64,000 bases of DNA from Bacteroidota bacterium. GTDB taxonomy: Bacteria; Bacteroidota; Bacteroidia; UKL13-3. The notes below the pieces were generated by a model. It did not search any database, was not told where the DNA came from, and worked only from the letters and a program-made list of their open reading frames with translations. This document shows, piece by piece, positions 49,851-59,279 of this stretch (position 1 is the first letter of the stretch; each line of letters begins with the position of its first letter). A program made the position numbers and the translations under genes. The DNA lies in NCBI GenBank assembly GCA_027491355.1, contig JAIXWI010000029.1, positions 124,001-188,000 on the forward strand, in the 5' to 3' direction.

Positions 49851-50621
49851 TTAGTCAATTCCAAACACCCGTTTTGCATTGGCAGTTGTTGTATTTGCCA
49901 GCAAATGCAAACCAACAGACTTAATTTCTGCAATTTTTTTTGCAGTTTCTATCAAATAAAAAGGCTCATTTCTTTTACCCCTAAATGGAGCTGGTGCCAA
50001 ATAAGGGGCATCGGTTTCTAATACAATTTTATCTAATGGAATTTCAGCTACAATTTTATCCAAACCACTGTTTTTATATGTAACCACCCCTCCTATTCCA
50101 ATATAGAAATTGAGAGCAATGAGTTGTTGGGCTTGTTCAAGCGTTCCACCGAAACAATGGAATATACCTCTTAATTTAGGATGTTTCAATTCAACTAAAA
50201 TTGCAATGACCTCTTCGTTACTGTTTCTTGAGTGAATCACAACAGGTAAATCCATTTGAATGGCCCACATCAATTGTTTTTTAAATGCCATGATTTGCTG
50301 TTCTTTGAATTCAGTGCTCCAATAAAAATCGAGACCAATTTCACCTACTGCATAAAATTTTCTTTTTTTAAGCCATTTCTGAATTTGAAACAATTGAGCT
50401 TCCACATGCACATCAACTGAACAAGGGTGTAAACCCATCATTGGGAAACAATGTAAAGGGTATTCCCAAACCAAATCAAGCATGGGTTGTATAGAAGCAT
50501 TGTCAATGTTTGGTAAAAACAAATGCTGAATGCCATTTTGTAGTGCTTTATCAATCAATTGTTTACGGTCTTCATTGAACTCCTGAGCATACAAATGGCA
50601 ATGCGTATCTATAAAATTCAT
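49851..50621 (-). CDS. TatD family hydrolase
   Basis: FIDTHCHLYAQEF, VGEIGLDFYW, VIHSRNSNEEV, GIFHCFGG, VLETDAPYLAP. Confidence 0.95.
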   Translation of the reverse strand: MNFIDTHCHLYAQEFNEDRKQLIDKALQNGIQHLFLPNIDNASIQPMLDLVWEYPLHCFPMMGLHPCSVDVHVEAQLFQIQKWLKKRKFYAVGEIGLDFYWSTEFKEQQIMAFKKQLMWAIQMDLPVVIHSRNSNEEVIAILVELKHPKLRGIFHCFGGTLEQAQQLIALNFYIGIGGVVTYKNSGLDKIVAEIPLDKIVLETDAPYLAPAPFRGKRNEPFYLIETAKKIAEIKSVGLHLLANTTTANAKRVFGID

Positions 50622-50622
50622 G

Positions 50623-51744
50623 TTAGTTAATTGGTTCGTTTTTAATAGAATAAGTTCTTTGTTTCCAATTCATTTTTAAAGGCAACACATAAAAAAATAC
50701 AGTTGCCATGGCTATGATTTCTTGGTAAACAATAAACAAAGGTAATAAGTACCACGTTATTTGAAATGAGATTTGCCTACTAAAGCTAAAAATTTGAATG
50801 CATTGCAATACAGCCTTTACTAAAAAAACAAACAAGGCCAATTTAAAATTCACAAAAGCTACCGCAATCAAAGCAGGTAAAAATAAAGCCTGTAACAAGA
50901 ATATACATTTCCAAATAGCAGGTAAATTACTGCCACCAATCAACCATCTCTTTCTTTGATGCAAGAGTGATTTGAAGCTATACTGTGCAGCAGAAATGTT
51001 CAAAGCATGAGTAGTACAAATGGTTTTATTTTGATACCCATGGCTTCTAAAAGCCATGGTAAGCGCTAAATCTTCTGTTACCGAGAAGGCAATATTGGCA
51101 TAACCTCCTGTAGCCAAATAAGCCGCCTTTGTAAACGCCATATTGTTGCCAACTGCAGTACTTGGTAACCCCATTTTTTCGAACCCAAATAAATTGGAGA
51201 ATCCCAATAACCACTCAAAACTTTGCATTTTCCCAAAAAAAGTTTGGCCTTTTACAATAGTAATGCCGCTTGTCATTGCAACTGTATCCAATTCAGGCAA
51301 CAAAGCTTGTAACCAATTTGGGTTAACTTGAATATCAGCATCTGTTATACATACCAAATCTGTTTCTACATATTGCATCAAATGTTCAATCACATTGGCT
51401 TTTGCTCTCGCTTGGCCATGAACCTGATTTACTTTTATGCATTCAAAGTTTTGGAACTTAGACTTCCATTCCAATGCCAATTGATATGTATTGTCTGAAG
51501 AGCTATCGTCTCCTACCAAAATAAATAGTTTTTCAGGAGGATAATTTAGTTTAGAAAGCGACTCCAAGCACAAAGCAATATTGGAGGCTTCATTGCGAGC
51601 AGGAATTAAAACACTCACCGATGGATTGGCTTCAATTGGCAATAATTGTTGCTTTTTGTAAGCAAATTGCTGGTACAACAACATCAATTGAACTGCACAA
51701 TAAACCCATAGCAACAACAAACAAACAAGCTCAATATATATCAT
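50623..51744 (-). CDS. Membrane glycosyltransferase family 2
   Basis: SVLIPARNEASNIALCLESL, VGDDSSSDNT, ITDADIQVNPNWL, QRKRWLIGG; C-terminal TM helices. Confidence 0.9.
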   Translation of the reverse strand: MIYIELVCLLLLWVYCAVQLMLLYQQFAYKKQQLLPIEANPSVSVLIPARNEASNIALCLESLSKLNYPPEKLFILVGDDSSSDNTYQLALEWKSKFQNFECIKVNQVHGQARAKANVIEHLMQYVETDLVCITDADIQVNPNWLQALLPELDTVAMTSGITIVKGQTFFGKMQSFEWLLGFSNLFGFEKMGLPSTAVGNNMAFTKAAYLATGGYANIAFSVTEDLALTMAFRSHGYQNKTICTTHALNISAAQYSFKSLLHQRKRWLIGGSNLPAIWKCIFLLQALFLPALIAVAFVNFKLALFVFLVKAVLQCIQIFSFSRQISFQITWYLLPLFIVYQEIIAMATVFFYVLPLKMNWKQRTYSIKNEPIN

Positions 51745-52358
51745 GGCCTTTGTTCCAATGAATGAAAAAGAAAGCCCCTGTTGTGAAAATAGCTAAGTAA
51801 TTCGGGCAAAAGCAACTGTAAATTAGAAAAAGATTTTTCACTGTCATGAAAAACAAAAATGGCTCCAGGCCCTGCTTTCTTTAGGGCATTCAAGCTTTCC
51901 TCTATGGCTAAGTTTGGTTCATAATCGCGACTCAGGTGACTCCACATGATTAACTCGTATTCCTTTTTCAAATATTTGGCTTGTGAGGGTTTCATTTTCC
52001 CATAAGGGGGCCTAAACAATTTGCTTTTAATAAGCGTTGCAGCTTTTTGAACGTTTTCAAAATACAGTTCATTGGATGTAATCCAACCTTTCAGATGGTT
52101 GTAAGAATGATTGCCAACTGTATGCCCTTGTTGTAAGATTAACTGGTAGGTTTCAGGGAATTTAGCAACATTTTCACCTACACAAAAAAAACTTGCTTTG
52201 GCATTGTACTTGGCCAATTCATTCAAAACCCATGGTGTAATTTGTGGGTGAGGCCCATCATCAAAGGTAAAATACAAGTTTTTGCCCTTTGTTTTTGCCC
52301 ACCAAGTGTATGCTGGAGCAATATATTTGATAAATTGAGGGAATGAATATTTAAACAT
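51741..52358 (-). CDS. Polysaccharide deacetylase family protein
   Basis: NLYFTFDDGPHPQITPWVL, GNHSYNHLKGW, LFRPPYGKMKPSQ; start probably ATG 52358 (or 52382). Confidence 0.92.
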   Translation of the reverse strand: MFKYSFPQFIKYIAPAYTWWAKTKGKNLYFTFDDGPHPQITPWVLNELAKYNAKASFFCVGENVAKFPETYQLILQQGHTVGNHSYNHLKGWITSNELYFENVQKAATLIKSKLFRPPYGKMKPSQAKYLKKEYELIMWSHLSRDYEPNLAIEESLNALKKAGPGAIFVFHDSEKSFSNLQLLLPELLSYFHNRGFLFHSLEQRP

Positions 52359-52366
52359 TATTTTTG
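52359..52366 (+). promoter_or_regulatory. Putative -7 box TATTTTTG for the TolC/adaptor operon
   Basis: Perfect TAnnTTTG 24 bp upstream of ATG 52391, abutting the divergent deacetylase start; -33 unclear. Confidence 0.4.
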
Positions 52367-52390
52367 CCTTGATTTCATCCAAACAAACAG

Positions 52391-53839
52391 ATGGTACCTC
52401 AAATATTAAAAAAAAGAATTGGATTTTGTTTTTTTGTCTTGCTGTTATGTCATTTTACATACGGACAGCAGCAAAATAGCTGGACTTTACAAGCTTGCAT
52501 CAAGCAAGCAACTGAAGCCAATATCAACATCCAACAAAAGCAAATTGAAAACAAAATGTTGAGAGCGAGCTTCATTCAAGCTAAAGCCGCTTCGCTTCCT
52601 TCAGTGAATGGTAATTTTTCAAACAGTTGGCAAACAGGATTTGCCATCAATCCAGAGACTAACTCTGCGCAAAAAGACCAATCTTTTCAAACAAGTTCAG
52701 CTGGTATCAATGCCAATTTGAATTTATTCAATGGATTTCAAAACAGCAACAATATTCGACTACAAGCCCAAAAACTCAATGCCAGCAAAAAGGATTTAGA
52801 ACAAGTAATCAACAATGTACAGTTAAGCGTATGCAATGCCTATTTAGCTGTGTTGCAAAACATAGAACTCAAAGAAGCGGCTAAAGCTCGTGTAGAGGCG
52901 GCTAAAAAAATGCTAGAAAAACAAGAAAAAATGTTTGAACTAGGCAATAGCAATAAAGCTAGGTTGTTGCAACTAAAAGCTGAGTACAGTAATCAATTGT
53001 CAAACTTAGTAAATGCTGAAAATGCCTGTGAACTCTCCTACCTTGAATTGTGTAATTTATTAAACATCAAAAAAGATGCTAACATGCAAATTGCACCCAT
53101 CAATGATGAAGCAAGTTTAAACGAAAATAGCAATCTGTCTGCCGATGAAATATTCGATAAATTCGTAAAAGTAAGTCCAAATATCAAAGCCAGTAACTTA
53201 CGAATAGAAAGTGCCAGGCTTGAAAAATTACTTGCAATTGGTGGACGCTCGCCAAGAGTGAGTTTAAATGCAGGCATCAACTCATTTTATACTTCTCAGA
53301 GTAAATTTGGTGTTGGCACCCCTACTTTTGTTGATAGACCCTTTGGATATTGGTATAACAGTGGTAGCCCGGTTCCAGTTTATATGCCTTATCCAACCTA
53401 CAGTGCCTATGAAACCAATTCTTTCAAAAATCAATTCGAACAAAACCTGGGCTCATCGGTTTCATTGTCTGTTAGCTTACCTATTTTTAATTCATGGAAT
53501 GTGAATACAAACATTCAGAGGTCAAAATTAGGAATAGAAAACAATAAGTTAGCATTGCGTCAAGCAAACCAAAGCTTATACCAAGAAATAACAAAAGCGC
53601 ATCAAGATTTAGCATTTGCGCAAAAAAAACATTTGGCTAGTAAAAACAATTTCAATGCCAACAAAGAATCTTATGAAATTGCTCAACAACAATTTGAAAT
53701 AGGTCAGATGGGTATTACAGACTATTTAAATACCAAGAGTAATTTCACTTTAGCAGAAACAGAATATACCCAAGCCAAATACAATTTAATCTTCAGAAAA
53801 AAGATGATAGATTTTTACCTTGGAAAAGAACTTAACTAA
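52391..53839 (+). CDS. TolC family outer membrane efflux protein
   Basis: SWTLQACIKQATEANINIQQKQIENKML repeat architecture; LNLFNGFQNSNNIRLQAQ. Confidence 0.92.
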   Translation: MVPQILKKRIGFCFFVLLLCHFTYGQQQNSWTLQACIKQATEANINIQQKQIENKMLRASFIQAKAASLPSVNGNFSNSWQTGFAINPETNSAQKDQSFQTSSAGINANLNLFNGFQNSNNIRLQAQKLNASKKDLEQVINNVQLSVCNAYLAVLQNIELKEAAKARVEAAKKMLEKQEKMFELGNSNKARLLQLKAEYSNQLSNLVNAENACELSYLELCNLLNIKKDANMQIAPINDEASLNENSNLSADEIFDKFVKVSPNIKASNLRIESARLEKLLAIGGRSPRVSLNAGINSFYTSQSKFGVGTPTFVDRPFGYWYNSGSPVPVYMPYPTYSAYETNSFKNQFEQNLGSSVSLSVSLPIFNSWNVNTNIQRSKLGIENNKLALRQANQSLYQEITKAHQDLAFAQKKHLASKNNFNANKESYEIAQQQFEIGQMGITDYLNTKSNFTLAETEYTQAKYNLIFRKKMIDFYLGKELN

Positions 53840-53847
53840 ATAAAGAC

Positions 53848-55161
53848 ATGAAAAATAAAATATACTATATCATAGGTGGCGCCGTATTGGTTTTATTGGT
53901 TTTAGCCATTGTTGGGAAAAAGGCGGGCTGGTTTGGTAAAGAAAAAGGATTAAGAGTAAACTGTATCAAAGCAGAGAAAAGAACACTGGTTGAATCAGTT
54001 TCTGCAAACGGAAGAATACAACCTGAAAAAGAGGTAAAAATCAGTTCAGATGTTTCTGGCGAAATCATGGAACTTTATGTAAAAGAAGGCGATTCAGTTT
54101 TTGTGGGCAAATTACTAGCAAAAATTGACCCAGAACTGTACTTGTCTTCTTTAGATAGAAGCGAAGCTTCGTTGAACAATACTAAAGCTAATTTAGCCAG
54201 CACAAGAGCCAGGTTATTACAAGCACAGGCCAAATTCAATGAAATTGAAAATGCATTCAAACGAAATGAAAAAATGCGTGCCCAACAATTGATTTCAGAA
54301 GCAGAATTTGAAAGTGCTAAGTCTGCCTATGAAAATGCAAAAGCAGAAGTTGAAGCTGGAAAGCAAAACATCATCGCTGCAGAATTCAGTGTTAAGAGTT
54401 TCAATGCCGCACTCAATGAGGCCAAGAAAAACTTGAGCCGTACCAACATCTATTCACCCGTAAACGGAATTGTATCTAAATTGAGTGTAGAAAAAGGTGA
54501 AAGGGTGGTAGGAACCTCACAAATGGCTGGTACTGAAATGATGCGTGTTGCCAACTTGAACCAAATGCAAGTCAATGTGGATGTGAACGAAAATGACATT
54601 GTTAAAGTTGGTATTGGCGATACCGTTAAAATTGATGTAGATGCATACCCGGGTCGTAAATTTACTGGTTTAGTGAGAGAAGTTGCAAACAGTGCCACTA
54701 CCAATGCAGCTACTACATCTGATCAAGTAACCAATTTCATTGTTAAAATTAGTATCCTCAACTCTAGCTATGCAGATTTAAAAGCGCAATTTGGCAAAAG
54801 AAAATCTGTATTCAGACCAGGTATGAGTGCAAGTGTTGAAATAGAAACATCAAAAATTCAAGATGCATGGTCTGTTCCCATAGAGGCAGTAACAGTGCGC
54901 AATATAAAAGACATTGATTCCATTGAAACTGACGGACCAGATAAAGAAATTGAAGTGGTATTTATTAATAGCAACAATGAGGCTTCCATTAAAAAAGTTA
55001 AAACTGGTATCCAAGACGACAAATTCATACAAATTATCAATGGAATAGATTCATCTGATGAGATAGTTGCTGGACCTTACAATGTAGTTTCAAAGCTTTT
55101 GAAAAAAGGTGATAAAATTCAAAAAGTAAGCAAAGAGGAATTGTTTGAAAACAAAGAATAA
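53848..55161 (+). CDS. HlyD/MacA-like periplasmic adaptor
   Basis: VSANGRIQPEKEVKISSDVSGEIMELYVKEGDSVFVGKLLAKIDP; long coiled coil; IYSPVNGIVSKLSVEKGERVVGT. Confidence 0.92.
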   Translation: MKNKIYYIIGGAVLVLLVLAIVGKKAGWFGKEKGLRVNCIKAEKRTLVESVSANGRIQPEKEVKISSDVSGEIMELYVKEGDSVFVGKLLAKIDPELYLSSLDRSEASLNNTKANLASTRARLLQAQAKFNEIENAFKRNEKMRAQQLISEAEFESAKSAYENAKAEVEAGKQNIIAAEFSVKSFNAALNEAKKNLSRTNIYSPVNGIVSKLSVEKGERVVGTSQMAGTEMMRVANLNQMQVNVDVNENDIVKVGIGDTVKIDVDAYPGRKFTGLVREVANSATTNAATTSDQVTNFIVKISILNSSYADLKAQFGKRKSVFRPGMSASVEIETSKIQDAWSVPIEAVTVRNIKDIDSIETDGPDKEIEVVFINSNNEASIKKVKTGIQDDKFIQIINGIDSSDEIVAGPYNVVSKLLKKGDKIQKVSKEELFENKE

Positions 55162-55641
55162 ATTCAAAAAACAGAACTAATCTTTTAAAACAATCACTGC
55201 TATATTAACCGTTATCAATTTAGAAAAGCTTTGACTGTTTTAACCATGGGCTTACTAACCATCATCCAAACATGAAATGAACCTATGGAAATATGCTATG
55301 TGAAGGCAATTTTATTTTGGGTTAATTAACCTTTACACGTACCCATCGTTTTAAGTCATCAAACACAAAATTGCAAACAAAACAGTTAGCACTAAATGCA
55401 ATTAATCAATTTTAAAAATCTGGCATAGCTAACCATGACAACGTAATTGAAAATTAGCATCAATTAATTGGAAATGCTGCTTCAATGAATCATATGCTAG
55501 GTGAATGAACTTGTGTTGTTTCAAGCATGATTGTTATGCCTGTTTGAATGACAAACTTTATTTGCCAAGTATAAACAGTTTTAGCCAAGACATTAAATAT
55601 TACTTTTTGAGAAAAAATAAATTACATTACTTTTGAATACC

Positions 55642-56532
55642 ATGAAGCTAAATAATTGGTTCAATATTTTGGTAAATCCTGAGACAGGAGAAACCCTTAG
55701 CAAAGTTGAAGATAACACGCTCATTTTTGGCAAAAGCACCTTCCCCATTATTAACGGCAAACCAGTATTTATTAATTTTGAGAAAGGGGCGTTGTTTGAA
55801 CAGCAAAAAGACAGGTTAGACCACATTAAAACTGTACTCAAAAATACGTTTGGCAGGTATTATATGTTTTTAATTTACATCATTGCTCCAGTTTATGTGC
55901 GTTTGCATTGGCCTACCCTTCAAACATGGTTCACGCATCAAGTAAAACAAATTTGTAAGCATAAAAAACATGTCATACAAATTGGAAGTGGCAACGACAG
56001 AATTAGTGAGAATGTATTGAATATTGATATTTTTAGCTACGCAGAAGTAGATATGGTTGCTGATTGCACAAAACTACCATTTGCTGATGGGAGCATAGAT
56101 TGTGTGGTAAGCAATGCCGTATTAGAACATGTCACAAATCCTGAGGCTTTTATTAAAGAAGCATATCGGGTTCTTAAACCAGGTGGTACAATCATATCTG
56201 GGGTTCCATTTATTCAAGGATTTCATGCCTCTCCAAATGATTATTACAGATGGACAGATAAAGGCTTGGAATACATGCATGCCTCACATGGATTTACGAA
56301 GGAAAGTATTGTTGCTCAAAGTGGTCCAACAAGTGGATTTTTATGGATTCTACAAGAATGGTTAGCCATTACACTCTCTTTTAACATTCCTATTTTATAC
56401 CTATTCTTCTGGTTCCTATTTACGGTTGCATTGATGCCTATCAAGTTCTTGGACATCTTGCTTATTCATTACAAACAGGCAAATAAAATCAACTCATTTT
56501 TTATTTATACTGGCACTAAGCCAATCAAATAA
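55642..56532 (+). CDS. Class I SAM-dependent methyltransferase
   Basis: VIQIGSGNDRISENVLNIDIF, DCTKLPFADGSIDCVVSNAVLEHVTNPEAFIKEAYRVLKPGG; start ATG 55642. Confidence 0.88.
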   Translation: MKLNNWFNILVNPETGETLSKVEDNTLIFGKSTFPIINGKPVFINFEKGALFEQQKDRLDHIKTVLKNTFGRYYMFLIYIIAPVYVRLHWPTLQTWFTHQVKQICKHKKHVIQIGSGNDRISENVLNIDIFSYAEVDMVADCTKLPFADGSIDCVVSNAVLEHVTNPEAFIKEAYRVLKPGGTIISGVPFIQGFHASPNDYYRWTDKGLEYMHASHGFTKESIVAQSGPTSGFLWILQEWLAITLSFNIPILYLFFWFLFTVALMPIKFLDILLIHYKQANKINSFFIYTGTKPIK

Positions 56533-56540
56533 AATTTGGG

Positions 56541-57701
56541 TTAAACATTTTGAAAGTACTGTTGAATTGTATTGATGATCAATTCTTGTTGATCAAGTTC
56601 TAATTCATAATACATGGGTAACCTAACCAAACAATCGCTGTAAAAATCACTGTTCGGTAAAATTCGTCCATCGTGCTTCCCTTCAAAAAACGCAGACTTA
56701 TGTAATGATAAATAATGAAAAACAGCCAAAACACCTTTTGATTTTAATGCTTGAATAAGTCCTTCGCGTTCATTTGCATTTCTACAAACAATATAATACA
56801 TGTGCGCATTGTTAGTTGCAAAACTGGGTATGAACGGTAATGTAATTTTTTTAGCCTGTACTAAATTTTGTAAAGCTTGATGGTAGCGCTCCCAAATTTC
56901 TTTTCGACGTTTTTGAATATCAGATAAGTTCTCTAATTGGGCAAACAAAAACGCGGCAAGTATGTCGGAGGGAAGAAAAGAGCTCCCCATATCTACCCAA
57001 CCATATTTGTCTATTTCACCTCTAAAAAAAGCTGAGCGGTTTGTTCCCTTGTCACGAATAATTTCTGCACGTGCTGCAAATTGAGCATCATTTATAACCA
57101 ACATGCCTCCTTCCCCACTCATGATATTTTTAGTTTCATGAAAGGAGAATGCTGCTAAATGTCCAATACTTCCAAGAGGTTTAGATTTACCATCCTTGCC
57201 TATGAAATAGGAATCTATTGCTTGTGCGGCATCCTCAACAACATAAATTCCGTTTGCATTTGCCAATTCCATAATAGCATCCATATCGCATGAAATTCCT
57301 GCATAATGAACAGGAACAATGGCTTTGGTTTTAGGTGTAATGCATGCTTTTATTTTTTCAATGTCAATGTTCGGATTATCTGATGAGCTGTCAACAAAAA
57401 CCAATTTAGCGCCTCTTAATACAAATGCATTTGCAGTAGAAACAAAAGTGTAAGAAGGAAGTATTACCTCATCTCCGGGCACTATGTTTAATAAAATGGC
57501 TGCCATTTCAAGCGCATCGGTGCAGCTTGTTGTTAACAAACACTTTTTAAAACCGAAGTTGTGTTCAAAAAAAGCATGGCATTTCTTGGTAAACAATCCA
57601 TCACCAGATATTTTACCGCTTGCAACTGCTTGATAAATATAATGAGTTTCTTTGCCTGTGAGGTAAGGTTTATTAAATGGGATTGTATTTTTTACTTCCA
57701 T
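56541..57701 (-). CDS. wecE: dTDP-4-amino-4,6-dideoxygalactose transaminase-like (DegT/DnrJ/EryC1/StrS, WecE/RffA type)
   Basis: IPFNKPYLTGKETHYIYQAVASGKISGDGLFTKKCHAFFE, SCTDALEMAAILL, PSYTFVSTANAFVLRGA, VEDAAQAIDSYF, FSFHETKNIMSGEGGML. Confidence 0.9.
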   Translation of the reverse strand: MEVKNTIPFNKPYLTGKETHYIYQAVASGKISGDGLFTKKCHAFFEHNFGFKKCLLTTSCTDALEMAAILLNIVPGDEVILPSYTFVSTANAFVLRGAKLVFVDSSSDNPNIDIEKIKACITPKTKAIVPVHYAGISCDMDAIMELANANGIYVVEDAAQAIDSYFIGKDGKSKPLGSIGHLAAFSFHETKNIMSGEGGMLVINDAQFAARAEIIRDKGTNRSAFFRGEIDKYGWVDMGSSFLPSDILAAFLFAQLENLSDIQKRRKEIWERYHQALQNLVQAKKITLPFIPSFATNNAHMYYIVCRNANEREGLIQALKSKGVLAVFHYLSLHKSAFFEGKHDGRILPNSDFYSDCLVRLPMYYELELDQQELIINTIQQYFQNV

Positions 57702-58363
57702 ACGTGGTAAATAAAATTACGGTTTAAAATTTCGAATTTATTTTTTTTATAAAAAGCCATGGCATTCAAATTTTTGCCTTGGGTTGTAACAGTCAATTCC
57801 TGAAATTTATCTCTTGCTAACAACACATTTAAGTAATTCAAAAGGGCGGAACCTACACCTTTACCTCTGGCATTTTCGTCAACAGCAATAAGACCAATAT
57901 CTGGTATACCATTTTTTATTTCAAGAGTAGTAAATGCTAACATACTGTCTCCTTCTTGATACACAAATACCCTGGCTTTTTTAAAAGAATTGATCATCCA
58001 TTGTTTGTACAATCTTTCAAATTCATTGTTTACAAAATGAGCATCTACATTGAACCTAGAGTATACGCCACTTTGAAGAGCCAATTGAAATAGTTCTGGA
58101 GTTGGTTCAAATACTTCTTTTATTTCTGGTTTAATTGAACCTAAGTTTTGATCAGCTACTTTCATTTTTAAAACTACCTTTTCATCAGCCAAAAAATAAT
58201 TGGTAGGAACATTTAAAATGAGTTCTTGAGTAAACACATATAACAATTTAAATGAACTTTTTTGAATGGCATTCATTTCCTCGTTTGAGCCAGTAAAATC
58301 TATTACTTTGGCAACCTCATAACCAAAAAAATCACTGTCCCAATCCAATCTTATAAGTTTCAT
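57692..58363 (-). CDS. GNAT family N-acetyltransferase (WecD/RffC-like)
   Basis: LDWDSDFFGYEVAKV N-terminus typical of WecD; IGLIAVDENARGKGVGSALLNYL, GKNLNAMAFYKKNKFE; start ATG 58363. Confidence 0.82.
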   Translation of the reverse strand: MKLIRLDWDSDFFGYEVAKVIDFTGSNEEMNAIQKSSFKLLYVFTQELILNVPTNYFLADEKVVLKMKVADQNLGSIKPEIKEVFEPTPELFQLALQSGVYSRFNVDAHFVNNEFERLYKQWMINSFKKARVFVYQEGDSMLAFTTLEIKNGIPDIGLIAVDENARGKGVGSALLNYLNVLLARDKFQELTVTTQGKNLNAMAFYKKNKFEILNRNFIYHVWK

Positions 58364-58364
58364 G

Positions 58365-59279
58365 TCAGATGGTTTCATCAACAAGGTACAATGGTCTACC
58401 TTTAACACTATCAAAAATTTTACCAATGTATAAACCTAAAATTCCGAGAATGAAAATGATTAAACCCGAAAAGAACCAAATTGAGATGATGATGCTTGCA
58501 TACCCACTAACCTGAATCCACCCCAACATGTAAGCAAACACATTGTACAATGCGTAAAGAAAGGCCAGTAAAGAAATTGTTAATCCAGCTTTAACAGCTA
58601 ACCTGAGTGGCTTTTCAGAATATGCTATTGAAATATCCAATGCCAAGTTTATCAACTTAGACCAATTATATGAGGTAGTACCCTCGAATCTTTCAGCATG
58701 TTGTACATCTATGGCTGTCCTTGTAAAACCAACCCATTTAGCCATTGGTGCAAATGCGCGCATTGGTTCACGCATTGTATTAATTGCTGTGATTACTTTT
58801 CTACTGTATATACCAAAATTGGCAATGGTTCCATCTTGTGGAACCCCAGATAAATAGGCAAAGGCTTTGTAAAACAACAAAGAACTCATGCGCTTTATCC
58901 ATTTATCTTGTCTGATTACCCTTCGTCCAAAAACAATATCATAACCTGTTATTGCTTTTGTATAAAGTGATACAATTTCTTCTGGTCTGTCTTGTAGGTC
59001 ACAATCCATCACAACTACCCAATTGCCAATACTAGCATCTAATCCTGCAGTAATGGCATGGTGTTGACCAAAATTTCTACTTAATTTTATGCCACGTACT
59101 TTGTTATTTCTTTTAGAATTAGCAACTATTTTTAACCAAGATGAATCCGGACTACAATCATCTACCAAGATAATTTCATAATCAACCTGCATGCTATTGA
59201 GCACGTTTTCTAGTCGTGACACCAACTCATCAACTATATTTTCTGCTTTGTAAACCGGACTTACAATTGAAACAATCAT
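58365..59279 (-). CDS. GtrB/DPM1-like GT2, polyprenyl-phosphate sugar transferase
   Basis: SIVSPVYKAENIVDELVSRL, ILVDDCSPDSSW, VVMDCDLQDRPEEIVSL, two C-terminal TM helices. Confidence 0.9.
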   Translation of the reverse strand: MIVSIVSPVYKAENIVDELVSRLENVLNSMQVDYEIILVDDCSPDSSWLKIVANSKRNNKVRGIKLSRNFGQHHAITAGLDASIGNWVVVMDCDLQDRPEEIVSLYTKAITGYDIVFGRRVIRQDKWIKRMSSLLFYKAFAYLSGVPQDGTIANFGIYSRKVITAINTMREPMRAFAPMAKWVGFTRTAIDVQHAERFEGTTSYNWSKLINLALDISIAYSEKPLRLAVKAGLTISLLAFLYALYNVFAYMLGWIQVSGYASIIISIWFFSGLIIFILGILGLYIGKIFDSVKGRPLYLVDETI

